DNA of 64,000 nucleotides from Heterobilharzia americana (Eukaryota; Platyhelminthes; Trematoda; Strigeidida; Schistosomatidae), in contig OX104132.1 of assembly GCA_944470555.2 (NCBI GenBank), positions 16,253,755 to 16,317,754 on the forward strand, given 5' to 3'. The position numbers were made by a program, and so were the translations under genes. Shown here in pieces: positions 10,151 through 22,130 of this stretch. Every line of letters begins with the position of its first letter. Within the stretch, counting starts at the first letter, position 1. The notes under the pieces are model-generated. The model saw only the letters and a list, made by a program, of their open reading frames with translations, was not told where the DNA came from and did no database searches.

Positions 10151-11579
10151 ATCCCCTGTAGTAGTCACACGAAAACTCATGAAATGAAGGAATGTGGTGT
10201 AGACTAACTTAACCAGGTCACACCTGGTAGTTATAAAATATCCTAGCTACTGAATTCCATGACTTACTACTTCCGTTCTTAAAGACTTCCTAGCAGGTTG
10301 TTAAACTCCACTTTGTTTTGTTTCAGATTTGAAGTAGTCTTCCAAAAAAGCGTTTAAAACTAACAACTAGATCCCAACTAGGCTACTGAGGTATGGCCGA
10401 AGAAGACGGCAGAACAGGGAGCAGTCTGCTATTTTTTAAGTCAACCTTCACTAATCCTTCTTTCGACAGGGAAGGTAGTATCACTATAGTCCTGCTGGTC
10501 ATATGCGGAAAACACCACACTGCTGTTACACTGCATCCAGCCAGTAGTACGAACCTGTCCTTGGATCCCATCATACAGTAGCAATTTACACCACAACGAT
10601 AACTGCTTTTCATCTTATGATCATCCAGCAGACCTTCATGAAATGGTACGACATCAGTGAGCAAGCATTCCAGCTAGTGTAGCTGGCTGGGTCATTGTGA
10701 TATGCAGAACCGACCACTACATTAAGGTACCAGCTACCGATCAAGTGCATGAAGTTCCCTACCCGCTTAACGGGATAGGGAATGACAAATTCAGACTTAT
10801 ACGGCTAAACAACTGCCCATCTTAACGTTGAACTACAATCTTAACTCACTTGAATTTTATTTCACACAGATTACCATTCGTTATCAAGTCATTAAACGGT
10901 AAAAAGACGAATAAAAGGTTTAGTTTACAATGCTGGCACTGTTATTTCGACTTAACTCAGTACTAGTAAATCCTGAAAAATATATTGTAACCCGAACTTA
11001 TTCAGACCAATAAGGAATTGCATTATTTGGAATAACTTGTGCACCTAGATAAAGCGACTAATTGAATGTGTTTTTTTAAACGAAATATCTACTTTATTTG
11101 TTCTAGTATGCTACGCCAGGATTACACAAGTAAAATACACTTTCTGTAATAGAGTTCAGCCCTTTAAATTCAACATTTACACCACTATCTTATTATTTTT
11201 ATTTTCTAACTACAAGTGATAACTTCTGCCATATATCGACGATGAATTCATGAGCAACCTTTTACTGATTAAGACAGTTTTTTGCCCTAACTTCAAATAT
11301 TGACTAAATCTGTATTATTTTCTTGAGGGTTTCAGCTGCCAAGAGCCAGCAAATAACCAACAGGATTCCAATTGTTTTCGTCGAAGAAAGGTTAGGTTGT
11401 TCCATTTACTTAATGTGTGAATAATTTTGAGGTCAGGCGAAGGATAACAGGCAAGACAGGCAGGTCGACTGATGAAGTTGTGGACCTTCATCGTCTGATA
11501 TGTCTTGGACGTGTATTGCGCGTGCAGAGTCGCCACCCATCTTGCGTGCCATGTTAGGGTAAGCTGGATCAGGTTGGAG
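10151..11579. other. Unassigned region
   Basis: No convincing coding frame. The minus frame at 10383-10664 (93 aa) and plus frame at 10393-10581 overlap and show no family motif. An imperfect hairpin lies near 10753-10780 (CCCTACCCG, short loop, CGGGATAGGG). The right half is AT-rich. Confidence 0.35.
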
Positions 11580-11945
11580 GATGGTCCAGGGTGGTCGAAC
11601 CAAGACCTGGCACCAGTCCATAAAGTTTCTTACCGTTGATCTGAGTCGTGTGGGCAGATTTTAACTACCTGGCTAGAGTCCTGGAGACGAAAGGAGTCCG
11701 TGGCTGAGGATACTTGGTGGTATGGCTGAAAATCAGTCACAATGGCGAAGATATATTCACTTCTTTGCGTCTTATAAAGCTTGAATATTTGCATTAACCG
11801 TTTTCTTTAGGTTGTTTATTCTCTCCTACAACTTACTTCGATATCACTTTTTCTACCCATCTGTTCTTTGCATACTAGTGTGAAGTGTCGCAACTTTAGA
11901 CGATGCACCTGCCCAGTCAAAGCATATTGCAGAAATAATGCCGGC
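11580..11945 (+). repeat. RTE LINE 3' end, diverged
   Basis: The plus strand reads TWHQSIK followed by LTVDLSRVGR, with ESWRRKESVAEDTW further on. These are degenerate versions of the [18 protein letters not shown] segment near the end of the RTE ORF (compare 35840-35890). A TGTCGCAACTTTAGACGATG tail near 11886 matches the tails at 37817 and 55945. It is a decayed 5'-truncated insertion. Confidence 0.6.
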
Positions 11946-12639
11946 GAACGTCAAAATAGTGGGGTAAATGGCGTTATTGTTGTGTGCATAATACAGTTAT
12001 CCAAAAGTTCCGATTTTTAGTAAGTTTCCCTCTGTTAGACGCTCAATATGGCTCAGAAGGGTTTCTACACACACTATACGGTCAGAAATACATTCCCATT
12101 ATAAACAGACCCCTAATAACTGCAGTATCAACCATTTCCACGGAAACTCCGGTTAATTTCCACATTGCCCGACATGAACCCGAAGTTACTGATGGGTAAA
12201 TAATCGCTTATCTCTATCCTTTTAGGTTTTTCAGGCCAGGAATACAACTGCGACCATTCCGAACCTAGAAGGTCCTCCAATGAGACAGACTTAGAACTCA
12301 AAGGACAGTCGTTCACTAATTTTACAACACGAAATTAGAATTTTTACCGAGGCAAAATTTTGCGTGCGCATGGGCAGATTTCGAGGAAAAGCAATGATAC
12401 ATCACTGAGGAATTTTTTAAAAAAAACGCTACAATACAGCTACACTGGTCGGAAACCAAGCTTCATATTCATAAACCTTGGAATGTAAACGAAGTCCTAC
12501 CGATAACGTCACCAATTAACTGCGCGCCGCTGGCTTTAGTAGGATGTGTGCTAGTTCCAAAATATCCATTATCCAATATATGTTTAACGAGCTTGTTTAA
12601 ACCAGTTGACTTCTTCTTGCTCGCTTCCTAATCTCGAGG
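11946..12639. other. No recognisable feature
   Basis: No coding or RNA feature is evident. The frames at 11984-12199 and 12128-12316 are opposite-strand shadows of each other with no family motif. Confidence 0.35.
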
Positions 12640-13040
12640 AACGACTACAGGTCTCTGGCGGATTCCGATGCAGTAGATTCAGCCACTTGTCTGCTATAGC
12701 TATGATATACTGAACAGGAGGCTGTGGTGGTTAGTTAGCCTTGAACTATAGTACAGTTGGCTTCTTCAAATGTCGAGTTGCCAGACAGTTAGTCGGACTG
12801 GTAGTTAGAGAGGTTTAAGAGTAGTGAAGAGAAAACCTGGAAAGTAAAATTTGTATAAGTACAAGGGAAAAGAAAGGTGAAATAATGGAGTGATCTACTT
12901 ACACCCAAGAAGGCTAAAGGGGGTGCAAAGATAAGGACCTAGGTAAGTGAAGCTAATTCATGGCAAATAGAAGGGATGAAAAAGGATTGAATGGTTACGG
13001 TAGAAAGAAAATTAGTTGCAGAGGTAAAATATTCGAAGGG
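12640..13040 (-). repeat. CR1-associated untranslated sequence
   Basis: A block at 12655-12705 (TGGCGGATTCC...ATGCAGTAGATTC) recurs at 19933-19985, again beside a CR1 copy. The A/G-rich remainder lies just beyond the 3' end of the minus-strand CR1 ORF2 at 13060-14640 and is probably its 3' untranslated region plus flanking repeat debris. Confidence 0.4.
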
Positions 13041-14640
13041 CGTGACATCGGTTGGTTCCTTGTTTAGTTCGTGTTCCAGTTATATGTAGGTAGACCGTAG
13101 GTCTCTGTGTGACTGTCTGGCCTTGAAGCTTTCAGCAGATTTGATGGAGACTACCTCTTCTGGTATTGCATTCCAGTGCCCACAGTCTTTGAGGGAGTGG
13201 AAATGTGAACGCACATGAATTTTTGACCTCTGGTGGGAGTTTCCACGAGGACCACCGTAGTGGCCACTCGGTAGTAATCCTCTGTTCGGGTGACTTGGGT
13301 TGTCCGCTTTTGGTAAGCCATTATCAAGTCACCTCATAACCTTCGGTAGTCACAAGAATATAGGCCTAGGTCTGTCAGTCCATCCTCATATGGTTATCGT
13401 TGCATCTCTACAACCCTTTCGTGGCTCGCCTCTGAACTTTCTCCAGTAGGTTCGTGTCTCTTTTCAGTTGTGGTGGGGCGAAAACATTATAGCCCTCCAT
13501 GTGGGGTCATATGCAGGTCTTGTGTAGCTTCAGAAGGAGCTCTGGCGTGCGGGCACCTAGTAGTCTGCGCACAAAGTGTAGTACACCGTATTCTTTTGAG
13601 GCCTCACCTGGTGTCCAGTTTCTCCGTCACCACTAAATCCAGGTCTTTTTCTGCTATGGCATGGGATGGACATGAATTACAGGGGGGGTAGGATACTTTC
13701 TGGGGATCGGGAGTGCGGAAAAACATGGACCGGCACTTATCCAGGTTAAATGATGGTTCTTTATTTGTTGTCAATTTCCTCTAGTGTTTTGAGGTCGTCC
13801 TGTAATACACTCGATTCCGTTTCGCAAGCCGCTGCCCTCCGTAACTTGATGTCATCAGCGTAGAGGAGAATTGGAGAGCTGATATGCAGGGGGGTCATTC
13901 ACGGACAGTTGGAGCAAGAGTGGACCCAGGATTGCTCCTCTAGAGACACCGGACGATGATGTTCTCCGATTCGGGTAGACCCCGCTGACTTCCGTGCAGA
14001 ACTTCCTACTGTCTGAGTAATTCTGCAGCCACGATAGCACCAGGTCGTGGATACCTAACCCAGCTATTTCGTGTATTAGGATGGTATGTGGGACAGTGTC
14101 AAAGGCTTTGGAGAAATACAGAAAAATTGCGTGGACCGGACCTTGAGGTCCTAGCATGCTGTCCAGTGATCGTGGGCCGTCAGGAGGCTGGACGCACAGG
14201 ACCTACACTTTCAGAAGCTGCGTTGAGCATCGCTGACCGCTTGCTCCGTGTCCGTGAATTTCCTGATACGGTCGCCTATCATACTTTCCATAACTTTCAC
14301 GGGTAGAGGTCCCAAGGGTCTGTAACAGTTTGGATTCTGCCTGTCTCCTCCTGTGAAGATAGGAGGCAGGATGTCTCGTCTCCACCTCATGAGAGTTTTT
14401 GTTGGTCTAAAGAACGCTGGAAGAGGCTGCAGAGTGGCTCACTGAGGGTACTTGCACGTTCTTTCAACGAAAATGGGCGAATGCTATCGCACCCTGAGGA
14501 TTTTCCTGCACTCAGCTTTGATTGGTTGCCGATAATCCTTCTCACGTTCTGGTGACTATAAAGATCGGCCTGCCAGTTACTGAAACAACCAATCAGTTTT
14601 CTCAACTTCAGCCCATAGGTCACATTTTAATGAGTTAAAG
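13041..14640 (-). mobile_element. CR1-like LINE ORF2, decayed (copy A)
   Basis: Read on the minus strand: an upstream block around 14390-14620 (GKSSGCDSIRPFSLKERAS, the pre-RT helix of CR1 elements). Then FSKAFDTVPH (about 14086-14115), LGIHDLVLSWLQNY and SGVSRGAILGPLLLQLSVND at 13885-14050, which are RT motifs. Next come a degenerate LGLYSCDYRRL (about 13340-13370) and a C-terminal WNAIPEEVVS/AESFKAR block (13110-13190). The order matches CR1/Perere-type ORF2. The YADD box and thumb are frameshifted or lost. Confidence 0.8.
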
Positions 14641-14689
14641 GGCTTAACTGGTCCGCTGACATCCAAAATCAACAGCGCGAGTGGAGGAA

Positions 14690-16140
14690 ATCTTCAGCTC
14701 TCGCTTTTAGCTTTGAGGCTTGGTTGATTTTGTTTGGTTATATTCCTCCAGGGTCACAAAAGTCTCTCTGCTCTTCTGCACATAGCTTTGGAGGTGGTGA
14801 TTGCCTCTCTGATGGTATGTCTTTTTGCCAAATGGTAGGTTGAATTGTTTCGCGGAGCGGCAGAACTACTGATAAGGTCGATTAACCCTCTATAACCCCC
14901 GCTTTTGTAAGCACCTGCAAGTAAACATCAAGCGTTAATTATAAAGTGCTAGGAATAGTGAGACTGGGAAACGAGTACTAATTGTGGAAAAATAAGTTCT
15001 AGTGGGGATGAGATGGGTCTTATTGCAGATACTAGGGTTGAAAAATACAGGGACGGATGAGCTTACCCTCATTTGCATCCGACCAGTGTTAGCAGCAAGC
15101 CGTTTGCAGCCACCTGAAGAAACTCACTGATGTGGCTGTGGCCGCTTTCCTCTGCAGAGAGTCCCATGACCCATACCGCCTCGTCTTTGCCCTATGGTGG
15201 GGTGTGCAAGTAGGGTTCCCGTGATACTGTCGGTTTTGGGCCCTACAATGTTGACTTTTTTGGGTGGACCATTTGGTGGATGATCATGAAGTCTGTTATT
15301 AGGTCATCCCTTTTCCTTTGGTGGCCTGGTGTAAGTTGGGTTTTCTAAGGTCTTGCGCATATCCTTTACCGTCGGTCCGGCAGCTGACCTTGTCGCCCTT
15401 CTCTGTAGCTTCTCACAAGCATTCGTGTTTCTCTTTAACAAAAGGGACGTAACGTGTCGTATACCTCCGGGTGTGGTCTTGCTTTAGCTTAAACTGCCAT
15501 GAGGAGCAATTCTGGGGCTAACGCTGTAGGCTGCCTACTTAGAAAGTGCATGATGGCATTCTCCTTCGCTCCCAGTTCCCTATATTTGACGCTGGTATCC
15601 ACTGTGTGAGGGGATCTTGGTCCTAGGTCTTTCCCTTTGTATGCCCCAGTGATTGCGTCTCAGCTGGGGGTGTAGCTAGTTTTCACCGCCTCAGGTGTGC
15701 AAAGACAGACCAACTTGCACTTCCCTAGGTTAAGGTAAAACAGTTCTCATCCAATCAGGATTCCAGCCGACGCAGATCCAACTAGGGCATCCTAGGATCC
15801 GCTCCCTACCTATTGTCCTCTGGGTTTACATACTGTCAGCAAACAAGAGGGTAGATGGAGAGATTTCACTGAGAAGTCATTGGTGAATAGCTGAAAAGAG
15901 GGCGGCCAAAAAACCGCTTTTTAAGAAATCCAGGCTGATGGAATTCTGTTTACTTGAGCACGGAATTCTCTGTCTCCTAGAAATGCTATAAACCATGCGA
16001 TGAGTGTTAACTTTGCAGATTGCAGGTTCAGCGGGAGTAACGATTCCACTGAAGCTAGATTCTTCCATCTAGTTAGAGAGCTGGGGCCTACGAAAATGTG
16101 ATAACGGTAACGTGAATGAGAGAGACTCAAGACTCATCTC
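14690..16140 (-). mobile_element. CR1-like LINE ORF2, decayed (copy B)
   Basis: The minus-strand order is AFLGDREFRAQVN (RT, about 15945-15990), YKGKDLGPRS (about 15615-15645), LQRRATRSAAGPTVKDMR (15345-15410), and a C-terminal segment at 15070-15150. The terminal 640 bases (14690-15330) align with 31895-32530, which confirms a repeat family. The two copies share TTTAG(G)CTTTGAGGCT and CTATGGTGGGGTGTG-type blocks. Stops are frequent. Confidence 0.7.
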
Positions 16141-16199
16141 TCTCAGGTTGCACCTTCACAACCTAAGAATTCCTAATTAACAACTTTGCAACCCTGCCT

Positions 16200-17900
16200 A
16201 CTTCGGGTGAAAGTGACCACAGTATGTCGGCTTCCAGTCTGTCTGCGAAACCAGTCTAATCAGACCTTTGAGTGAACGTCGTTGGAACCACATACAACTT
16301 AACACTCCAGCTCTTCGAATCACGCTGGAATAGACAGATTGAAAAGTTAACCGTGTATAGTAGAATATGAACATGCATCGCAGCTTCATACTTGACAAGA
16401 TAATGCATGCAGTCGACCAGCCTGTTCCCCTATCAAGACCGATATACTTCAAGTTACCTGAGGTAATAAAGAACTACACCCGCAAAACTACTTGGATTAA
16501 AGAAACGCGGCTGGGCCGAACACAAAAGGACTGGTACCGAATATACTTACTGATAGGTTAAGAGACAAGAAAATATGTAAGAAAGGCATGGAGAGCCACC
16601 AGACAGAGGCATCAAGTCAGGCCTACAAACATGTTTGTTTCTAACCCTAGAGGATTGTTCTTTTACGCCGCTTCGTTCCGACAGGCCGATGGACTGACTA
16701 GCAGCGACACTGAAGCAGATTAGCTACTGGCCGCCGAGTATCTGCAAATCTTTTTGTCACTGTATACCTACTCAGGGGCTTACAAATATCCCACTAACGA
16801 AGTGGGACCCTCGGTCGTTGACCTAAGCGTTGAGCTAGCACGACGCAAACTGCTACCACTCGCAAAACCAGATAAAATCCGTCTGGCAGTGCTGTGGGAG
16901 GGAGTTTCATTCTTGCCCTTACTTTTGAGCAATTATCTAGGAATTCTCTGAGTCTGCGGATAGCACCCGACTCTTGGAGGCTGGGGCATATAACATGAAC
17001 CCTCAGAGGGAGTTCACTACTAGAGCCTCTTCTTTTTCTAATAAACATAAACGATTTGCCGGGGCAGTTTTCTTCCGGAATCCTTCTTTTTGCGATGACG
17101 TGAAACTATGGAGAGAAATCAAAAGTGAAGAATATGATGTTTCTCTGTGGGAAGAGCTAAGTCAACCTCACAACTGGGTGGTCAATAACTGGCTGACATT
17201 TAATCCCGATAAATGCAAGGTGATACACGTAAAACACGAAGCATCTCATGTGTATAGCCTCAACGACATGGAGCTTGAGGCGTCGCTGACAGAGAAGGAT
17301 TTGAGCGCCTTATTCCCCCGTGACTTAAAATCTCACGCCGACTGTAACAGAAACGCATTTCGTGGAAACTTGGCGTTAGTAACTCCTAGACGAATCTTCG
17401 GACGGTTCGATCGTAGATGCTTCCAGCAAATTTCTAGCGGCTTCACATGGCCTCACCTGGAGTTCCGGACCATCATCTTTCCATTTTCTCTTCAGAGAAA
17501 CAAACGAAGCTTAGAACGCATCCAGAGGCCCTCGACAAAATCTGTTCGAGGACTTTGATCCAAGACATACGAAGAACGACTGGCTGCGCTGGATCTGTAT
17601 TCTGCTGAATAAAGAAAGCCAAGAAGAGACTTGATGATGACTCAAAACACACCGACCACACCCGTTCATCCACTCCTTCACTTATTAGATCCTAACTGTA
17701 GCATTTATCTCAGAGGACACACACAGGTACTAAGACTGAAACATAGCAGGTTAACATCAGACATGACTTCCATTCCTTAAGAGTTGACAAGCCCTAGAAC
17801 GCCCTCCTTGCGAATGTGATCCAGGCTACTCCGTTTGAATCCTTTGGAAGCTGACTGGATACTCACTTCATATACGACTAGGATCCGCTTGGAACCGACC
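16200..17900 (+). mobile_element. CR1-like LINE ORF2, decayed (copy C, opposite strand)
   Basis: On the plus strand a linker region reads WIKETRLGRTQKDWYR (about 16492-16540), then NPRGLFFYAASFRQ (about 16640-16685). The catalytic core is missing or scrambled. A 194-residue open frame at 16974-17558 carries DDVKLW (the end of the YADD box), NWLTFNPDKCKVIHV, ASLTEKDLSALFPRDLKS and ERIQRPSTKSVRGL. This is the RT connection/thumb and C-terminal pattern of CR1 ORF2. A degenerate YEERLAALDL block follows at about 17567-17600. Confidence 0.8.
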
Positions 17901-17999
17901 GGGTTTTCTTATTTAAACCCCTTTTTTCTCCTTCCTTATTTGTGCATGGGTTAACAACTACAAGAAGTGGTGATCCACGGATCTTGGGCGCGGAAGAGA

Positions 18000-19990
18000 G
18001 TTAAGCGAAAGCCCGTTCTATTCCGTCGACAGCCATTTGAACCATTTGGTTGACTAAGTGATACCTACTTTTGTGGGTTAAAGGAGAGTGGCGTAGTGTG
18101 GAATGCCATCAGGAGCCTTGTCTAAGTCCGAGAGGTGACATGAACTGTTGGCTTGCTGTCCTGTCTAGTGGTTTAGTCGTTCCAAACTGTCATCATGTTT
18201 GTTGCACGTGACCGTCCGGTTCTGAAGCCGTGTTGGGTGGAATGAACGATGCTGTTTCCGCCTAGGTAGTCCTGAGCAACGTCCGAAACCAGGCCTTCCG
18301 GTTTCCTACACAGTATGAGAAGTGACTGTCGGTCTTTAATTGCACGGTTTTTCGCGATCTCCTCCTTCGAACACTGGCTAAAGGATAGCATGCTTCCATG
18401 CTTTCGGGGGCTGACTTTTCAGTGACTATGGAACAGACTCCATACGGACATGCTTAGCACCTCGACCCAGTTCCGTAGGACTACCTGTATTATGTCGTCA
18501 CAGCCCGGAGATTTCTTTATCATGACCGTTGAAAGTTTCTCAAACACTTGGTTTGACGAAATCTTCACGTTCTTTGGCTTCCTGTCTGAGTCCTGGAACT
18601 TCGTTACATTGCTGGATGTTGGTGGTCGGCGCACAACTGTGTTGAGCCACTCATCAAACCGGCTGCTCGACATTTCCACTATCTCACTTCTAGTCAAGGG
18701 TTCTGCTTTCGGCCCCGTGGTAAGGTTTAAGACTTTGTTCGTTGGTTTCTCGTTAGGACATAAACCTATGTAGGCTTTTCGGTCGTAGCTTAGCCGTTTG
18801 GTCAGGTTACCTTAAGGTGTGTACCGATGACTTTGAACATTCATATTACATAGACTGCGTAACTTGATAGCGAAGAAGTTTTGACTCGCCATGTGATGTG
18901 CTGCACCGATACCAAACCTTCTTTTTCTGCTTTATTTGCCTTTGGGTTGGACAACTTACCCAAGACCGTATGAGAGGTGGTTGCCTGGTTGACTCCGGAA
19001 CAAGCTTTCCTATAGCTCCCCAGACAATACCTTTGATATGCATCCACTCTTCTTATGTCAGTGGAGCGCGCCATTCTTGTGATCATGCAGCCTCTAGGAG
19101 CTGACTGTTTATTATCTGGTCTTCTGCCTTTCGGTAGCAGCGAGACGCCACCGGTCCAACTAGCGGCAGTTTCTCCTCGGTTATCAGGAAAATTCCAGCG
19201 AAATTGATTGCTTTTGCCTAGGGGCGTGATACAGGTGTCGTCTATTAAGAGCCATCGTCTGTTAGAACTTGACCAGGTCCTGATCCTATTTCAGCCGGTT
19301 CCCTTCAGATATTTTCCTCGACCTTTTCTATTAGCTCTGCTGCCACGAATGTGTCTTGAAGTCATTGTTCAAAAAATTTATACCTATAGCTCACTTTGCC
19401 TCCCTGATTAACTGCCGGTGTTGAAGCCTCCAGCAAGGACCATACGGTTATAGCCTGCAGAGGTGGATGCCAAAATCACGGTGAAAAATTGTGCCCTATG
19501 TTTTGTCGTACATAGAGGAGGCTCGTATGCCACTTATAATTGATACTCTGATCAGTCTGTGGTGAAATAGTACCACAAGGGGTCTTTTAGTTGGCTCAAC
19601 ACATTATCAGTCGCCTCCTTGACCTTTAGGTTCATCTCAGTCATTTTCGACATATCTTTTAGATTCACTACTGACATCCATCACTAGTAGGACGACTTTA
19701 GGCAACTAGTGGTTCTTGAGTTCACGTGGCCTACTCTTCTGGTTTGAATTGCAGGGGATATATCCGAGATTATTGGTAAATAGGTAGACAGAATGAACAG
19801 GAAAGGTATCCGGATGGAGAGCTGACTGGCTATCATGCGCGATCCGACACTCAATATCTTTCTGCGCGCTTGTACATAAAACTTCATTCCTTCCGCTCCG
19901 TTCCTGGACACTGTAAATTAACTCCGGGTCGTTGGCGGATTCCAATGCGGCAGATCCGTCCACTAGTCTACTACTGCTCTCGTATGCCTC
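18000..19990 (-). mobile_element. CR1-like LINE with endonuclease and RT, decayed (copy D)
   Basis: The minus-strand order is an endonuclease GDFN box degenerated to AGGFNTGS (about 19410-19435), then IKKSPGCDDIIQVVLRNW (about 18470-18525), then QHGFRTGRSRATN (18195-18235), then a poor match to the FSKAFD block (about 18100). The 5' part at 19684-19963 has two open frames of 75-85 residues without an assigned domain. It shares the 12655-12705 block at 19933-19985. Confidence 0.7.
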
Positions 19991-19999
19991 TAGAGCAAT

Positions 20000-20429
20000 T
20001 GCCTATTGATTAACTTTGTAAGAGGTTGCATGACATGTCCGTAAACTTCGGTACAGAAGGGTTCCTCGAATATCATGTCACAAGACAGTCGTTCAAACCA
20101 ACTGCAAAAAGAAGGAAGAATGAAAAGGCGTTCGGTGAGAGCGTGAGGAGAAACACATTGGAAGGACACAGTGAAATTAGTAGGGAGGTCTGGGTAGGTT
20201 CGGGGAAGACATGAGAGTGAACTGTGATGGGCGGAACTTTGGTAAACAGAGCGAAACCAGGGAGTCAGAGTGGGTTGCAGGAGCAGGTAAGATTATAATC
20301 ATTATAATTATATAAGATTATAACGGGATGTTATTAGTGGGGGTATGATGGCTGGAAGTGAGGTGTATGACAGGGAAGTATAAGAACGAGTCAAGTTAGT
20401 AATGGCAGTGACATAACAGCAGAGCTGGT
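20000..20429. other. A/G-rich sequence between CR1 copies
   Basis: Purine-rich sequence resembling 12780-13000 in composition, probably CR1 3' untranslated sequence. A 62-codon plus-strand frame at 20026-20214 has no motif. Confidence 0.3.
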
Positions 20430-22130
20430 ATGGCGCTGACCGTACCGAACTGCAGTGCAATTAGCTGATTGCTTTGGCTTACTCTGTATCCCAGCTGAAT
20501 CAATGGAAACCATATGTCGTTGCATAGTTGTTCAACCCTTTTTTCAGGCTGTTGATAAACGAAGTATTAGCAGTCTTCGTATGTATTACTTCCTGGAGCT
20601 GTAGTTCCCGAGGCAGAAAAATTGTGAACGTAAATGGGATTTTGCGCCATGATTATCTTTGAGTTTCCGCGCAGATTGCCGCCATGACTGCTCAGTAAAA
20701 GTCTACTTTTTGGGCATTCCTAAAACACCTTTCACTGCCCACCACTGAATTTTTCCCAGGGACTACACGTCATTTGTCCGGTTTGTTGGTGTAAAGAAGT
20801 TGAAGACCTCTGGGTGAAGTCATGTATAGGCCTTCCGAAGCTTCAGAAGGAGGCACATAGTAAGGAAACCCACCTATCCGTGCAAGATGTGCAGTGTCGC
20901 CTAGGCTTTGGATGAATCAGCTGGATGGTTGTGATTGCTGTTTGGCTTGACAGTTAGCATTGGTACAAAAATGTTTTCCACTGTCGTGTGAGAAGGGTGC
21001 CTCCCACAGAGAAAATAGTATGCTTTCCACCATTGGGGAGTATGCAGAAGCATGGTTTATCACTTACTCAGGCTAAATGCGATTCAGCTGTTATCCAACC
21101 CCTCTGTAGGCAATCTGAGGTCCCTTCGATGGGCAGTTGATTCTGTTTCGGACGCAACAGCTCTCCACAACTTAACGTCGTCAGCGTAAAGTGGAATCAG
21201 AAATCCGGAACTCAGCGAGAGGTCATTCACAAAGAAAAGAGGTAGTAGCAAACCTGGAAGTGCTTCTTAAGATAGACCAGATGATGCCCCACGAGTTAAG
21301 CGAGCCCCGTTGAGCGTAACCCTTCGCTCAACCTTGCCACCCTGCCTATGAGAATGGCGTGTTAACCTAGGTAAGTGGCCTTGGTATAATCTGGGGGAAT
21401 CAGGCAAACGGGGCTTGTATATCTCAGCATGCCTTCCGGTCATTACTGGCCTTCAAAAGATTTGAGGGGAGGGACCCACCCTTTCGGAAACCGAGTTGAG
21501 CGTCACTTTGTTCCTTCACTCTATTCAAGTATTCTGTGGCAAGGTACTTTGTCAGGCATTTCATCAATATCAGCAACAGTGGCAGAAATGATGTAGGCCG
21601 ATGGCGCCTTGCCGCCTGTCTGCTTCCTTCCCCGAATGTTGGGGGGGAATGGGGTGTTTTCACTTCCGTGGCAGCATATGTGGGGAGTGTCGAAACTTGC
21701 TGCAGAGCCGAGCATACAGGATATTTGCGCAATGTTTCAACACAGGTGGCTGAAGGATTGGCAGAGGACTTTCTTACGTGAATAGTTTGCAGTTTTTCTG
21801 GGGTCACGTGGGGTTACTTGTGTTCGGTGCGACTCCTTTACTCTGTGTAATGTTGCAGTTGTTCAGGCAGTAGGTAGTTTTACTTGGGTCATGGAAGTTT
21901 CAGTTGTGTATTGAAGGTGGTACTACAAGCCTCTGCAGCGTCAGTTCAGGGTGGTTCTTTTCGTTTGGAGCCTTCCTGGTAAGGCATTTTTCCACTTCAG
22001 CGACGAAACGCAGCAGGTTTCTCCACACGCACCAAGTGGGCCTCCAGAACACCTTGTCCACCATTTTTATGGGTCGTGACAACTTGTGGGTGTGTTCAGA
22101 ATTTATCTCCTAGCTCTTTATGAAATACCA
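20430..22130 (-). mobile_element. CR1-like LINE RT region, decayed (copy E)
   Basis: On the minus strand, AQLGFRKGGSLPSNLL (21444-21500) is followed by LPLFFVNDL (about 21215-21245) and LYADDVKLW (about 21165-21192). The YADD catalytic box is still intact at 21176-21187. A 127-residue frame is open at 21424-21807. Downstream sequence to 20430 is the thumb and C-terminal part with many stops. The 5' side beyond 21800 has no assigned domain. Confidence 0.75.

Noticed and set aside
16794..17048. An 84-codon minus-strand frame.
   Set aside because: Antisense of the plus-strand CR1 copy C, whose peptide motifs explain the region.
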